From Bacteroidia bacterium (GTDB taxonomy: Bacteria > Bacteroidota > Bacteroidia > SXHM01): a stretch of DNA of 64,000 nucleotides. Numbering within the stretch: the first letter of the stretch is position 1; each line of letters opens with the position of its first letter. The notes beneath the pieces are model-generated. The model did no database searches, was not told where the DNA came from, and was given only the letters and a program-made list of their open reading frames with translations. Below, one piece after another: positions 10,107-19,635 of the stretch. The stretch is taken from contig JAJVIC010000002.1 of NCBI GenBank assembly GCA_022072225.1, positions 141,876-205,875 of the forward strand. Reading direction: 5' to 3'. The position numbers were made by a program, and so were the translations under genes.

Positions 10107-10999
10107 TGTTTTTTTACCAGTCTGTGAACCGCTTGCAGCCCTTCAGGGCTTTGCAGTTCCATAATGTAAACACCATCTGCAGCTTGCAGTTCTAATGCAA
10201 ACAGGTTCATGTTGCGTAAGGTTTGAGCCTGTATCAGTTGTCCTGTTACCGTTCTGATGGTTAAATTTATTTCGGTGTAGGTTTTTCCCAAATCAATTTT
10301 ATACACTCCGTTTGCAGGGTTGGGATAAACATGGACTGCAGCTGCAGTTGAATGGGCGATGCCTACCGTGCCAATTGCTACGCAGGCAGAAGTATCGGTA
10401 CAGGATCCTTTGTAAATGATAACCGCAAAATTTCCCGAAGGAGCCGAATAGCTTTGGTTTAATTGTCCCGGAATAATTGCATAATTATTATCGCAATCAA
10501 CCCATTGATAACCGGCATTCCCTTGTTGTGCAGTAATAACATTGCCCGAAACAGAAACCGCAGTGGTAAGGTCGGTGGTGTTTAAAACAGTAAGTATAAC
10601 ACTGTCGCATAAATTTTCCACAGTCTGAAAATGACTTTCGTATTCGGTGTGTTCAAATATGGTTTGAACTGTTCCGTCAGGAAAGGTATATACATCACCG
10701 GGGCAGATACCAAAAAACGATTGCTCCTGAAAATAAGTAGGCAATACGTTAACCGTTGTTGTGATGATACTGTCGCATTGCGTAACTACAGTAAGTAAAT
10801 TACTGGTATGCACGGTTTGCGAATTAATCACCTGGGTGTATCCATCAGGAAAAGTGTAACTGGTAGTTCTGCAAACAGCAACCGTTTCGGTGAGTTCATA
10901 ACAAGGTACTCCACCGTTGGCTTCTTTAGGTGTTGCATAAGATGTTACAGATGAAACAATGAGCATCAAAGACAAAATATAACGGATACTTTTTTGCAT
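10103..10999 (-). CDS. Secreted T9SS protein, unknown function
   Basis: A 298-residue protein. A signal peptide (MQKSIRYILSLMLIVSSVTSYA) is followed by two short SprB/adhesin-like repeats, each with a YTFPDG core and a CDSxI segment (about residues 30-140). Next comes a YQWVDCDNNYAII module ending at a CTDTSACV motif, and a type A sorting domain from VYPNPANG to the end. The same YQWVDC module occurs just before the sorting domain of the neighbouring 11133 protein, so the two share a C-terminal half. Likely a surface-exposed adhesin fragment. Confidence 0.82.
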   Translation of the reverse strand: MQKSIRYILSLMLIVSSVTSYATPKEANGGVPCYELTETVAVCRTTSYTFPDGYTQVINSQTVHTSNLLTVVTQCDSIITTTVNVLPTYFQEQSFFGICPGDVYTFPDGTVQTIFEHTEYESHFQTVENLCDSVILTVLNTTDLTTAVSVSGNVITAQQGNAGYQWVDCDNNYAIIPGQLNQSYSAPSGNFAVIIYKGSCTDTSACVAIGTVGIAHSTAAAVHVYPNPANGVYKIDLGKTYTEINLTIRTVTGQLIQAQTLRNMNLFALELQAADGVYIMELQSPEGLQAVHRLVKKH

Positions 11000-11132
11000 T
11001 TATAATTTATGTTAAATAAGAGCCGCAAAAATAAGCTTATTCAAAATATCCTACAGACGATAAAATGTATATTTGGCAAATTTACTTAGTGCAATTGCAC
11101 AGCAGTAATGACAATATTCTCAATTTAAAAAA

Positions 11133-13631
11133 ATGAAAAAAGCAGTTTCTTCCTTATTTACTCTTATTCTTCTATCAGCATTTATTAACACAGCAACAGC
11201 CCAGCAAAGCTGTTCCTACATTATACACGTAAGTTCAACTGCCGGTGTTGACAATACGGTTTGCGGAAGCGAGGATGCGCCCTGTGCTACCATCAATCAG
11301 GGAATGATACGGGCCGTTGCCGAAGGCTATACCAATGTGCGCATTGCAGCCGGCACCTATAATGAAAACATTGAACTTACGGATGGTATTAATCTTTGGG
11401 GCGGCTTTGATTCACAATGGGCGGTTACCGGTTTAAGTACTGTTTACGGTGGTTTGCAGGGTGGCGAGTATTATACCGTAACAGGTTCAGGTATCAATAC
11501 ACCCACTGTAGTTTCTGATTTGGAAATTTATGCACCCGATGCAACAGTTCCCGGTAAAAGTTCTTACGGGATACACATTGTTAACAGCACCGGGCTGAAG
11601 TTTCAGCGTGTAACCGTACATGGCGGTGCGGGTGCTGACGGTAGCGCAGGAGCAAATGGCACAGATGCTACCATTGCAGCAGTCAATGGAATAGATGGAG
11701 GTAATTCTGATGAATACAATACAGCCTGCAATGATGATAATTCAGGAACTGGAGGAAGCGGTTCCGTTACTCCCGGTTATCCGTCTACCGCAGGTGGCAA
11801 TGGTGGCCGCGGAGGTTATATGGACAGTGATTGCGGTGGTATTCCCGATTTGGATGCCACTCCCGGAATAGCGGGTTCAAATGCTGCCGTAGCAGTTGTA
11901 AATGGTTATGGCTACCGGGGTGCAGGAGGTGGAACCTGTTCTGCCGGTACAAATGGTAATGACGGTCAAACCGTACATGGTGGAGGAGGAAACGGTGCAA
12001 CAGCGGCTGCCAGTATAGTAGGTGTATTTTTTGCAGCCACAACAGGAGCAGACGGAACACTTGGCGCTGACGGCACCGGAGGCGGAGGCGGAGGCGGCTC
12101 AGGTGGCTGCGACTCAGGAACCGACTCGTATGGTGCAGGCGGTGGTGGTGGCGGTTCGGGAGGTATTGCTTCTTCAGTTGCAGGAACCGGTGGTATGTCG
12201 GGTGGCAACAGCGTGGCCGTTTTTATGATTGCTTCTACTGCTTCATTTGTTGATTGCACAATATTGTTGGGTATTGCCGGTAATGGTGGCAATGGCGGTA
12301 ATGCAGGTGCAGGTACAGCCGGAGGTGCAGGCGGAATTGGCGGTATCGGAAACGGAACAGGTGCGGGAGGTAACGGAGGCCGTGGCGGTGATGGCGGTAA
12401 CAGCGGAGCGGGAGGCGGTGGAGCAGCAGGTTCAGCTTACGGATTTTACGCAGATAATTCAATTATTAATCGCTCAAACACAACATTAACAGGTGGTGCA
12501 GCAGGAACAGCAGGTAACGGTGGAACAGGAAATCCCGCAGGAGTTGAAGGCGGAAACGGAAACCCGGGAATGGTTACTGAATTTGGCGGTACTTATACTG
12601 ATAATGAAGAATCTATTGCACTTGAAGAAGATCCCTGTATTGAAATCATTACAGCCGATTTATCTGTTCTTGAATTCTGCGCAGGCGAAACAACCACTAT
12701 TGACTACAATGCCGTAGGAGGTTTTTCGGGTGGCAATACATTTACTGCACAATTATCAGATGGCAGCGGTGACTTTACTTCGCCCGTTGACATTGGTTCG
12801 GTTACTTCCACCACATCAGGAACCATTACCATTACTTTCCCTGCCAACACACCGGGCGGAACAGGTTACCGCATTCGTGTGGTTTCATCAGCAACACCTT
12901 CGGTAGGTACGGATAATTTATCAGACATTGTTATAAATCCATTGCCTCCGGTTGTTGCCAATGCATCAACTCTTTCAGTTTGTTCGGGCAATGCAGTAAC
13001 GCTTACAGGCAGCGGTGCAGATACGTATTCATGGAATAATAATGTTACAGATGGTTTAGCCTTTATTCCTGTTGCCGACAGTTATTACACCGTAACGGGA
13101 ACAGATGGAACAACATCCTGTTCAAATGTTGATTCCGTATTTGTTACTGTAACAGCATTGCCTGATACATCAGTAGTGCAAACCGGTAATCAACTGGACG
13201 CAGTGTTAAGCGGTGCTACTTACCAGTGGGTTGATTGCGGCAATGGCTATGCACCGGTTGACGGAGAAATAAATCAGTCATTTACACCGGGCGCATCAGG
13301 CAGTTATGCCGTAATTGTAACACAAAACAGTTGCAGCGATACTTCATCATGCTATCCGGTGCTTATAACAGGTATTGATGAGGTTATGCATGATCCGGTT
13401 GTTATTGTGTATCCCAATCCTTCATCAGAGGGAAGAGGTGTCGATATAGCAGGAAATGCTGAAGAGAATTCGGCAGTTGATGTGTATGATATTACAGGTA
13501 AATTGGTGCTGACAGCTATATTACCTGCTCACGGAAAAACAACCATGAGAATTCGCGGGAAGGGAATGTTTGTAGTGCGTACCACTTTTACTGACGGAAC
13601 GTTTAATGTGCAGAAGGTGTTGATTTATTAA
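11133..13631 (+). CDS. Large glycine-rich secreted beta-helix protein with T9SS domain
   Basis: An 832-residue protein. A signal peptide (cleavage near TATAQQ) leads into a pectin-lyase-like parallel beta-helix with the DUF1565-type start (CATINQGMIRAV, IAAGTYNENI, NLWGGFDSQW). About residues 165-480 are extremely glycine-rich, with GGNGG and GGGGG runs, reminiscent of collagen-like or PGRS surface proteins. Ig-like and YQWVDCGNGYAPV modules follow, then a sorting domain from VYPNPSSE. Probably a cell-surface or matrix adhesin. A possible -7 element TATATTTG at 11068-11075 lies 58 bp upstream. Divergent from 10103-10999, with which it shares a module. Confidence 0.85.
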   Translation: MKKAVSSLFTLILLSAFINTATAQQSCSYIIHVSSTAGVDNTVCGSEDAPCATINQGMIRAVAEGYTNVRIAAGTYNENIELTDGINLWGGFDSQWAVTGLSTVYGGLQGGEYYTVTGSGINTPTVVSDLEIYAPDATVPGKSSYGIHIVNSTGLKFQRVTVHGGAGADGSAGANGTDATIAAVNGIDGGNSDEYNTACNDDNSGTGGSGSVTPGYPSTAGGNGGRGGYMDSDCGGIPDLDATPGIAGSNAAVAVVNGYGYRGAGGGTCSAGTNGNDGQTVHGGGGNGATAAASIVGVFFAATTGADGTLGADGTGGGGGGGSGGCDSGTDSYGAGGGGGGSGGIASSVAGTGGMSGGNSVAVFMIASTASFVDCTILLGIAGNGGNGGNAGAGTAGGAGGIGGIGNGTGAGGNGGRGGDGGNSGAGGGGAAGSAYGFYADNSIINRSNTTLTGGAAGTAGNGGTGNPAGVEGGNGNPGMVTEFGGTYTDNEESIALEEDPCIEIITADLSVLEFCAGETTTIDYNAVGGFSGGNTFTAQLSDGSGDFTSPVDIGSVTSTTSGTITITFPANTPGGTGYRIRVVSSATPSVGTDNLSDIVINPLPPVVANASTLSVCSGNAVTLTGSGADTYSWNNNVTDGLAFIPVADSYYTVTGTDGTTSCSNVDSVFVTVTALPDTSVVQTGNQLDAVLSGATYQWVDCGNGYAPVDGEINQSFTPGASGSYAVIVTQNSCSDTSSCYPVLITGIDEVMHDPVVIVYPNPSSEGRGVDIAGNAEENSAVDVYDITGKLVLTAILPAHGKTTMRIRGKGMFVVRTTFTDGTFNVQKVLIY

Positions 13632-13754
13632 AGAAAACGGCCGGTTCTTTTTTCAGAATACCGGAAAAATAACCGTTTGTAAAAGCAAAAAGTAAATAGC
13701 ACGGCAGCCGTTAATTTAACTACCTTCGCGTTTTCTCTTCAAAAAATCCCGCGA

Positions 13755-14897
13755 ATGAAACGGCTTATAAAAATACTTGCAGGCATAGCCTTGCTTTTTG
13801 TTTTACTCTTTGCTGTTGCAAAAGTCAGTGGCAACGGATATCTTGTAAAAGGATTATGGGCAAGTTACCTGCATGGCAATAACTCAGCTACTATTGACGA
13901 TGCCAGGTATTTTGACACCCACATTGTTGAAGCAGCGCCACAGCCCGAAGATTGGGATTTGCATCGTTATTATAACACTATACCACTTAGTCCCGAACTG
14001 AAAGCAACATTGGAACAAATTCAAACTGTTGCTTTTCTGGTTGTAAAAAACGACAGCATCATCAGCGAAACCTATTGGGATAATTATTCTGAAAATTCGC
14101 AAACTAATTCTTTTTCCATGGCTAAAAGCATTACCACCATGTTGGCGCAAATCGCCATTCAGAAAGGTTTGCTTGAGGGGTGGAATCAAAAAGTTAAATC
14201 ATTATTGCCCGAATTAAGCGGTACGCATGCAGACGAGTTGGAACTTTGGCACCTGAGTACCATGAGCTCGGGACTTGAATGGGATGAAAAATATAAAGAC
14301 CCGTTCAGTGTTACCGCAAAAGCATATTACGGTGATGATGTGAAGCAACTGATGTTATCATTGCCTGTTGTTTCACAACCGGGTAAAGCATACAATTATC
14401 AGAGCGGAAGCACCCAGCTCTTGGGAATGTGTGTAATGAAAGCAACAGGGAAAACATTGTCTGAATTGGCTTCGGAATGGCTTTGGAAACCCATGCAGGC
14501 GAAAAATGCAGCGAAGTGGCACACCGATGAAAATGGTACTGAACTTGCCTACTGCTGTTTTAATTCCAATGCCCGCGACTTTGCCCGCTTCGGAAAAATG
14601 ATGTTGCATCAAGGCAACTGGAATGGGACTCAAATTCTGGACACCGCTTTTGTAGTAAAAGCAACAAACCCTTCGCTGGTACCTTATTACGGGTATTCAT
14701 TCTGGCTTGATAATTCGCATGGTACAAAAGTATTTTACCAACGCGGCATACTTGGTCAGTACATCATCAGTATTCCGGAATATAACACTGTAATCGTAAG
14801 ATTAGGGCATCAGCGAATTCCTCCCGAAGACGACAATCATTCGCCCGATTTTCACGTAATGGTTTCGGAGGTGCTCAAACTGGTAAGGAATAATTAA
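13755..14897 (+). CDS. Serine hydrolase, beta-lactamase (class C) family
   Basis: A 380-residue protein. One N-terminal hydrophobic helix acts as signal or anchor. The class C beta-lactamase/esterase fold shows the SxxK nucleophile as FSMAKSITTM (Ser about 119) and the YxN-like motif as YNYQSGSTQLLG. The third triad motif (KTG-like) is probably the HGTKVFYQRG region. The family covers esterases, D-aminopeptidases and penicillin-binding proteins; the real substrate is not predictable. It begins a co-directional run (13755-17772) with short gaps. Confidence 0.85.
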   Translation: MKRLIKILAGIALLFVLLFAVAKVSGNGYLVKGLWASYLHGNNSATIDDARYFDTHIVEAAPQPEDWDLHRYYNTIPLSPELKATLEQIQTVAFLVVKNDSIISETYWDNYSENSQTNSFSMAKSITTMLAQIAIQKGLLEGWNQKVKSLLPELSGTHADELELWHLSTMSSGLEWDEKYKDPFSVTAKAYYGDDVKQLMLSLPVVSQPGKAYNYQSGSTQLLGMCVMKATGKTLSELASEWLWKPMQAKNAAKWHTDENGTELAYCCFNSNARDFARFGKMMLHQGNWNGTQILDTAFVVKATNPSLVPYYGYSFWLDNSHGTKVFYQRGILGQYIISIPEYNTVIVRLGHQRIPPEDDNHSPDFHVMVSEVLKLVRNN

Positions 14898-14918
14898 ATA
14901 TTAATCAACTAACAATCA

Positions 14919-15371
14919 ATGGCAAAATCACAGGCTACATTCGCTAAAAAAGAAAAAGAAGCAAAACGCTTGAAAAAGCGGCAGGAAAAAGAACAAAGAA
15001 AAGAAGACCGCAAGGCAAATGCAGGCAGCGGTGGTTTTGAAAGTATGATTGCCTATGTAGATGAATTCGGAAGAATAACGGATACTCCACCGGATCCTTC
15101 AAAAAAGCAAAATGTTGATGCATCATCTATTGAAATAGGTGTACCCCGTCAAAGTGAAGAAGATGAGGTTTCGCCTGAACGTCAGGGTAAAGTTGTTTTT
15201 TTTGATTCAAGCAAGGGTTATGGTTTTATCAATGAAACAGGTACAGGCGAAAAGTATTTTGTTCACGTAACGGGTCTTACAGAAGATATTTCTGCAGATG
15301 ATTCTGTATCATTCGAACTGGAGCGGGGCATGAAAGGAATGAATGCCGTGAGAGTGAAAAAAAATAAATAA
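14919..15371 (+). CDS. Cold-shock domain protein with charged N-terminal extension
   Basis: A 150-residue protein. The N-terminal 30 residues are almost all Lys, Glu, Arg and Ala (KKEKEAKRLKKRQEKEQRKE) and should form a charged helix. A linker and a C-terminal CspA fold (about 85-148) follow, with the RNP1-like KGYGFINE and RNP2-like YFVHVT motifs. It binds single-stranded RNA/DNA and may act as an RNA chaperone. The domain is complete. The extension is a Bacteroidota variant of the usual 65-70 residue protein. Confidence 0.9.
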   Translation: MAKSQATFAKKEKEAKRLKKRQEKEQRKEDRKANAGSGGFESMIAYVDEFGRITDTPPDPSKKQNVDASSIEIGVPRQSEEDEVSPERQGKVVFFDSSKGYGFINETGTGEKYFVHVTGLTEDISADDSVSFELERGMKGMNAVRVKKNK

Positions 15372-15395
15372 ATACTCTTTCAGAGTAGTACAGGC

Positions 15396-16130
15396 ATGAA
15401 TACATCTCTTGTTTTGCGTTATCTTGTATTTGCCTTCTCTTTAGTAGAGATATATGCAGAATTAATTCATGACAGCAAACTTGTGTTTTTTACAAAACCC
15501 TTGGTGCTGCCACTGCTTGCAGTCTATTTTTTCAGCTCAGTAAAAGGACGTTTGACATCTGTGCACAAACTTATGATGGCAGCATTTCTGTTTTCATGGT
15601 TTGGCGACATTTTTCTTATGCTTACTCCCGAAACAGCAGCAGATACTGAGGTAATGGGGATTCCTAAAAATAAGAATTACTTTCTGGGAGGATTAAGTTC
15701 ATTTTTGGTAACACAGGTTCTTTTTATAACATCATACAGTAAATCAGTAAATAATACGACAGCATCAGTTCCTGTTAATAAAGTTTATTACTTACCATTC
15801 GCTGTCTTTTGGATAATTATGTTGGCGGTTATTTTGCCGCCATTGCAATTAAATACAGAAAAACAAGCAGCAACTGTTCCTGTAATAATTTATTCGGGTG
15901 TGCTGGTTAGCATGGCAGCAACCGCATTGAGCCGCTTTGGAAAAACAAACACACAAAGTTTTTGGCTTACTTTTCTGGGGGCGTGTATTTTTCTTGTTTC
16001 CGATTCGCTTATTGCAATTAATTTTCTGGCGCTTGCCGAGCCAACCTATTATGCCGGGTTTACTATATTTAGCACTTATGTTATAGCAGAATATATGATA
16101 GCGGAAGGAATATTAAAACACAATAATTAA
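15396..16130 (+). CDS. Lysoplasmalogenase (YhhN family) membrane protein
   Basis: A 244-residue polytopic membrane protein with about eight predicted transmembrane helices. It shows the YhhN/TMEM86 hallmarks: the KPLVLPLLAVYFF segment, the SWFGDIFLML motif with its acidic residue in a helix, and the FLVSDSLIAIN segment near the C-terminus. Family members hydrolyse the vinyl-ether bond of lysoplasmalogens. The substrate in this organism is inferred, not shown. It lies 24 bp after the cold-shock gene. Confidence 0.85.
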   Translation: MNTSLVLRYLVFAFSLVEIYAELIHDSKLVFFTKPLVLPLLAVYFFSSVKGRLTSVHKLMMAAFLFSWFGDIFLMLTPETAADTEVMGIPKNKNYFLGGLSSFLVTQVLFITSYSKSVNNTTASVPVNKVYYLPFAVFWIIMLAVILPPLQLNTEKQAATVPVIIYSGVLVSMAATALSRFGKTNTQSFWLTFLGACIFLVSDSLIAINFLALAEPTYYAGFTIFSTYVIAEYMIAEGILKHNN

Positions 16131-16136
16131 TTAGCC

Positions 16137-17189
16137 ATGAGAATTGCGTTTATCTGTTTTCTTACAATCTTTCTTATCTGCACAGCAGAAGAGCAGACAC
16201 ATGCACAAACAAGTGTTTCAAAAATTGCATTTGGTTCCTGCGGCAGTCAGGATAATCCGTTACCTGTTTTTGATGTGGTTGTAAAACATAACCCCGATCT
16301 TTTTATTTTTTTGGGCGATAACATTTATGGTGATACCCGTGATATGAACCAATTAAAAGAGAGTTACGGGCGACTTGCTGCCAAACCTGCTTTTCAGAAC
16401 CTGAAAAAAAACATTCCCATTGTTGCTACCTGGGACGATCACGATTATGGAAAAAATGACGCAGGAAGGCACTATCCTTTTAAAGCCGAATCAAAAGAGA
16501 TTTTTCTTGAGTTTTTTAATGAACCCAAAGATTCGGAACGCAGGAAACACGAAGGTATTTATACTTCCTACATCTATGAAACCAACGGAAAAAAACTGCA
16601 GATAATACTACTCGACAACCGTACTTTTCGCGATGATTTAAAACTTTATACCGGACAATATAAAAGCGATAAGCGCTATTTCTATCATTTAGATTATGCT
16701 CCGCATAACGATACTTCTAAAACATTTCTTGGTGAAGAACAATGGAAATGGCTGGAGGCAGAACTGAGCAAACCTGCAGATGTGCGCATTATCGGTTCAG
16801 GTTCACAGTTCGGTATAGAGTTTAATGGCTACGAAGCCTGGGCAAATTTTCCGCATGAGCAAAAGAGATTTCTTAATCTGATTAAGAAAACGAAAGCTAA
16901 CGGTGTTATATTTATTACAGGCGATGTGCATTATGCCGAAATATCAAAACTTACTGAGCCGGATATGTATGCGATATACGATGTTACCTCAAGCGGTTTG
17001 TCATCAACATGGAAGTTTGCATGTCCGAATAAAAACAGAATTGAAGGACCAATTATGGAAAACCATTTCGGATTGATTAGTATCGACTGGAATAAATCAG
17101 ATCCGTCAATTAAAATGGAGATATGGGATGTGAGAGATGAACAACGGATTGAGAAAACAATTAACCTGAGCGAAATAAGTTTTAAATAA
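16137..17189 (+). CDS. PhoD-like metallophosphatase (alkaline phosphatase D family)
   Basis: A 350-residue secreted protein with a signal peptide ending near THAQT. Metal-binding motifs appear in order: FGSCGSQDN, FIFLGDNIYGD, WDDHDYG and TGDVHYAEI. These match PhoD-type phosphodiesterases/phosphatases that use a Ca/Fe centre. Expected to act in the periplasm on phosphomono- or diesters. It lies 6 bp after the lysoplasmalogenase and 1 bp before the PhnA-like gene, so it is surely in an operon. Confidence 0.9.
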   Translation: MRIAFICFLTIFLICTAEEQTHAQTSVSKIAFGSCGSQDNPLPVFDVVVKHNPDLFIFLGDNIYGDTRDMNQLKESYGRLAAKPAFQNLKKNIPIVATWDDHDYGKNDAGRHYPFKAESKEIFLEFFNEPKDSERRKHEGIYTSYIYETNGKKLQIILLDNRTFRDDLKLYTGQYKSDKRYFYHLDYAPHNDTSKTFLGEEQWKWLEAELSKPADVRIIGSGSQFGIEFNGYEAWANFPHEQKRFLNLIKKTKANGVIFITGDVHYAEISKLTEPDMYAIYDVTSSGLSSTWKFACPNKNRIEGPIMENHFGLISIDWNKSDPSIKMEIWDVRDEQRIEKTINLSEISFK

Positions 17190-17190
17190 A

Positions 17191-17772
17191 ATGAAAGTAG
17201 AAAGTCAATTGAAAGAGCGCAGCGGAACAAGCTGCGAATTATGCGGAAATAACAATGGATTAAGTGTGTTTCCTGTTGAGCCTTCAGATGGAACTGCTGA
17301 TAAATGTATCCTTATATGCGAAAACTGTTCTTCTCAAATCAATAATCCGGGAACTGAAGATACCAATCATTGGCGTTGTCTGAACGAAAGCATGTGGAGT
17401 GAAATTCCTGCTGTTAAGGTTATGGCATGGCGCATGCTTACAAGGCTTCGTTCACATGGCTGGTCGCAGGATTTGTTGGATATGATGTTTATGGATGATG
17501 AAACTCTTGCATGGGCGCAATCAGGAAAAGATGATGGTGCCGTTACTGACGATAAAATAGTGCATATAGACAGCAATGGTTCTGTATTGCAGAATGGCGA
17601 CACTGTTGTTCTTATCAAAGATCTGGATGTAAAAGGAGCAACCTTTACTGCTAAACGCGGAACATCGGTACGCAATATCAATCTGGTTTGGGATAATGCC
17701 GGACAGATAGAAGGAAGAGTAAATGGCCAGCAGATTGTTATTCTCACAAAGTATGTGAAGAAAGCCGGTTAA
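17191..17772 (+). CDS. PhnA-domain zinc-ribbon protein
   Basis: A 193-residue protein. An N-terminal zinc ribbon with two CxxC pairs (CELCGN, CENCSS) and the NHWRCLNESMWSE segment is followed by a C-terminal PhnA/YjdM SH3-like domain (VVLIKDLDVKGATFTAKRGT to VILTKYVKK). Named PhnA after an E. coli gene near the phosphonate operon, but the family has no proven role in phosphonate breakdown. The stop overlaps the convergent UbiD gene. Confidence 0.88.
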   Translation: MKVESQLKERSGTSCELCGNNNGLSVFPVEPSDGTADKCILICENCSSQINNPGTEDTNHWRCLNESMWSEIPAVKVMAWRMLTRLRSHGWSQDLLDMMFMDDETLAWAQSGKDDGAVTDDKIVHIDSNGSVLQNGDTVVLIKDLDVKGATFTAKRGTSVRNINLVWDNAGQIEGRVNGQQIVILTKYVKKAG

Positions 17773-19589
17773 ATAATTCCGTGCAGTGATTTCCCTTTTG
17801 CGCCAAGTGCATCTACCCGCTTCTCAATTTCCTGATTTTTTTCGAGTACAGGCGCATGGTGTGGCTTAATACGTGCATCAATAATTAATGAACCCCGACA
17901 GCCCCAGTGTTTGTGTTCGGTAAACGAATCCACACCATAAATATCGTGCGAAGGATTGCTGCGTGTAAATGTTACCCAAAGAAAGTTGTTCAGGTTTTGT
18001 GCAACAAAGTCGCTGTTGTCGGCAAGTATGATGAGGGGAAAGGTGTTCGGTAACCGGTAATCGGTGTTCAGTGAAAAATGTTTTTCCAAACCGATAACCG
18101 ATAACTGATTACTGATTACCTGAATTACCAAAACTCCAGGCATTGCAATCTTAGGACTTGAAAATCCTTCAGGCAATGTGAAATCACTTGGTAACGAAGT
18201 TCCTAATTCTCGCTTCTTTTCTCCTGCTGCGGCTATCACAACTTTACTGCCGCTGTTTAAATCAGTGCCACTGTAATCAAGCGTGTCTATGGTTGTGCGT
18301 GTATGGAAATGCAAATCACGCGTCCAGTCAACGCGCTCTAAAACATGTTTGAAGAATGCAGGAATATCGTGCGTATCCAAATCAGGATTGTCATTTTTTG
18401 CAGCAATAATTAAATATTTGGCCAGCGACATCTGGTTGAAACCCAATATGTGATTTGCAATAGTCAGAATTTCCTGAGGTTTTCTTTCGTTGATGTAAGG
18501 TGTATAGCGTTCGCTGCCCAGAGCGAGTAAGAGCGGATGAACTCCGCTCGCATCAACCGCATGAACATCGTACAAGCCCGGAATAGATGCAGGAACCATA
18601 GGTCCCGCAATTTCATGAATCATGTTTCCGAAAGCGGTGTCTTCCTGTGGCGGTCGTCCTACAACGGTAAAAGGGTAAATTGCATCCTTGCGCTGATATA
18701 CTTTGTGAACGCGCAATACCGGAAAGTCATGTTTCAGACTGTAATAACCCAAGTGGTCGCCAAATGGACCTTCGGGTTTATTCTCATTCGGATAAACTTC
18801 TCCTGTAATTACAAAATCGGCATCGTATGAAATTACATAACCGTCAACTATGGAATAACGAAACCTTCTTCCGCCCAATACTCCGGCAAACATCAGTTCG
18901 CTCAAACCTTCGGGCAGCGGCATTACCGCAGCAAAAGAGTGGGAGGGAGGTCCGCCCACAAAAATGCTCACTTTTAAAGGTTGTCCTTTTGCGTTGGCTT
19001 TGGTCTGATGCACACCAATTCCGCGATGCAACTGGTAGTGCAAACCGATTTCTTTGTCTTGTATATAATAGTTTCCGCTCAGTTGTATGCGATACATACC
19101 CAAATTGGAATGTTGCACTCCCGGTTTATCAATATCTTCTGTATAAACCTGAGGAAGTGTAATAAAAGCACCACCATCTTTTTCCCAGCATTTTATTTGC
19201 GGTAAAGCGGAGATATGAGTTGGGAGATGGGAGATGTAAGACTTTTTGAGAGGCAGTGCATTGAGTGCAGATAATGGAAGACCTGCATATTCAAAAGGAT
19301 TTTTCAGAAATGCAGTCGGGTCAGCTTTGAGAGCAACTAATTTTTTTACTGTTTCTAATGTATCGCGGAAAATAAATTTGCTGCGCTCAATTGTTCCGAA
19401 GAGGTTGGAAACCGCAGGAAATTTGCATCCTTTTACATTCTCAAAATAAACAGCCGGACCACCTGCCTCAAAAACGCGAAGATGGATGGCAGCCATTTCA
19501 AGGTTAGGATCAACTTCCTCTTTTATGCGAACAAGGTGCTTGTGTTTTTCAAGGTCATTGATGCACTCGCGTAAGCTGCTGTATCCCAT
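17769..19589 (-). CDS. ubiD: UbiD family decarboxylase carrying an in-frame repeat insertion
   Basis: A 606-residue protein from ATG 19589, preceded by a GGAG ribosome site; an in-frame GTG lies 15 bp upstream. UbiD (prenylated-FMN dependent) features include FEAGGPAVYFENVKG at the N-terminus, the LPQVYTED segment, the FVGGPPSHSFAA loop and the EGPFGDHLGYY active-site stretch with its Glu. Likely role: decarboxylation of a quinone precursor. At 18042-18122 the usual junction between PGVLVIQ and PLIILADN is split by 27 residues encoded by 7-bp repeats. A second heptamer run at 19210-19237 lies in a variable linker. Both keep the frame. Whether activity survives is unknown. Confidence 0.9.
   Translation of the reverse strand: MGYSSLRECINDLEKHKHLVRIKEEVDPNLEMAAIHLRVFEAGGPAVYFENVKGCKFPAVSNLFGTIERSKFIFRDTLETVKKLVALKADPTAFLKNPFEYAGLPLSALNALPLKKSYISHLPTHISALPQIKCWEKDGGAFITLPQVYTEDIDKPGVQHSNLGMYRIQLSGNYYIQDKEIGLHYQLHRGIGVHQTKANAKGQPLKVSIFVGGPPSHSFAAVMPLPEGLSELMFAGVLGGRRFRYSIVDGYVISYDADFVITGEVYPNENKPEGPFGDHLGYYSLKHDFPVLRVHKVYQRKDAIYPFTVVGRPPQEDTAFGNMIHEIAGPMVPASIPGLYDVHAVDASGVHPLLLALGSERYTPYINERKPQEILTIANHILGFNQMSLAKYLIIAAKNDNPDLDTHDIPAFFKHVLERVDWTRDLHFHTRTTIDTLDYSGTDLNSGSKVVIAAAGEKKRELGTSLPSDFTLPEGFSSPKIAMPGVLVIQVISNQLSVIGLEKHFSLNTDYRLPNTFPLIILADNSDFVAQNLNNFLWVTFTRSNPSHDIYGVDSFTEHKHWGCRGSLIIDARIKPHHAPVLEKNQEIEKRVDALGAKGKSLHGII
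18042..18118. repeat. Inverted heptamer element inside the UbiD gene
   Basis: Four 7-bp words (GGTGTTC, GGTAACC, GGTAATC, GGTGTTC) are followed by a 21-nt centre and then four more (CCGATAA twice, CTGATTA twice) that are roughly their reverse complement. The total inserted length, to the return of family homology, is about 81 bp, a multiple of three. This is the same kind of sequence as the intergenic heptamer runs elsewhere in the window. Confidence 0.8.
19210..19237. repeat. Short heptamer run inside the UbiD gene
   Basis: Four 7-bp words, GAGATAT, GAGTTGG, GAGATGG and GAGATGT, follow without a gap. They encode the SYISHLPTHIS linker of the decarboxylase on the minus strand. This is a weaker case than the 18042 insert because the region is naturally variable. 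Confidence 0.55.
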
Positions 19590-19635
19590 AGAACTTTGCT
19601 CCACTATCCCTCAGAGAGGGGCAGGGGATGAGGCT

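Noticed and set aside
11785-12717. Several ORFs in the glycine-rich region
   Set aside because: Shadows produced by GGN-rich codons of the real gene at 11133.
13632-13656. Terminator after the glycine-rich protein gene
   Set aside because: The GGCC centre has no loop and the flanking arms mispair.
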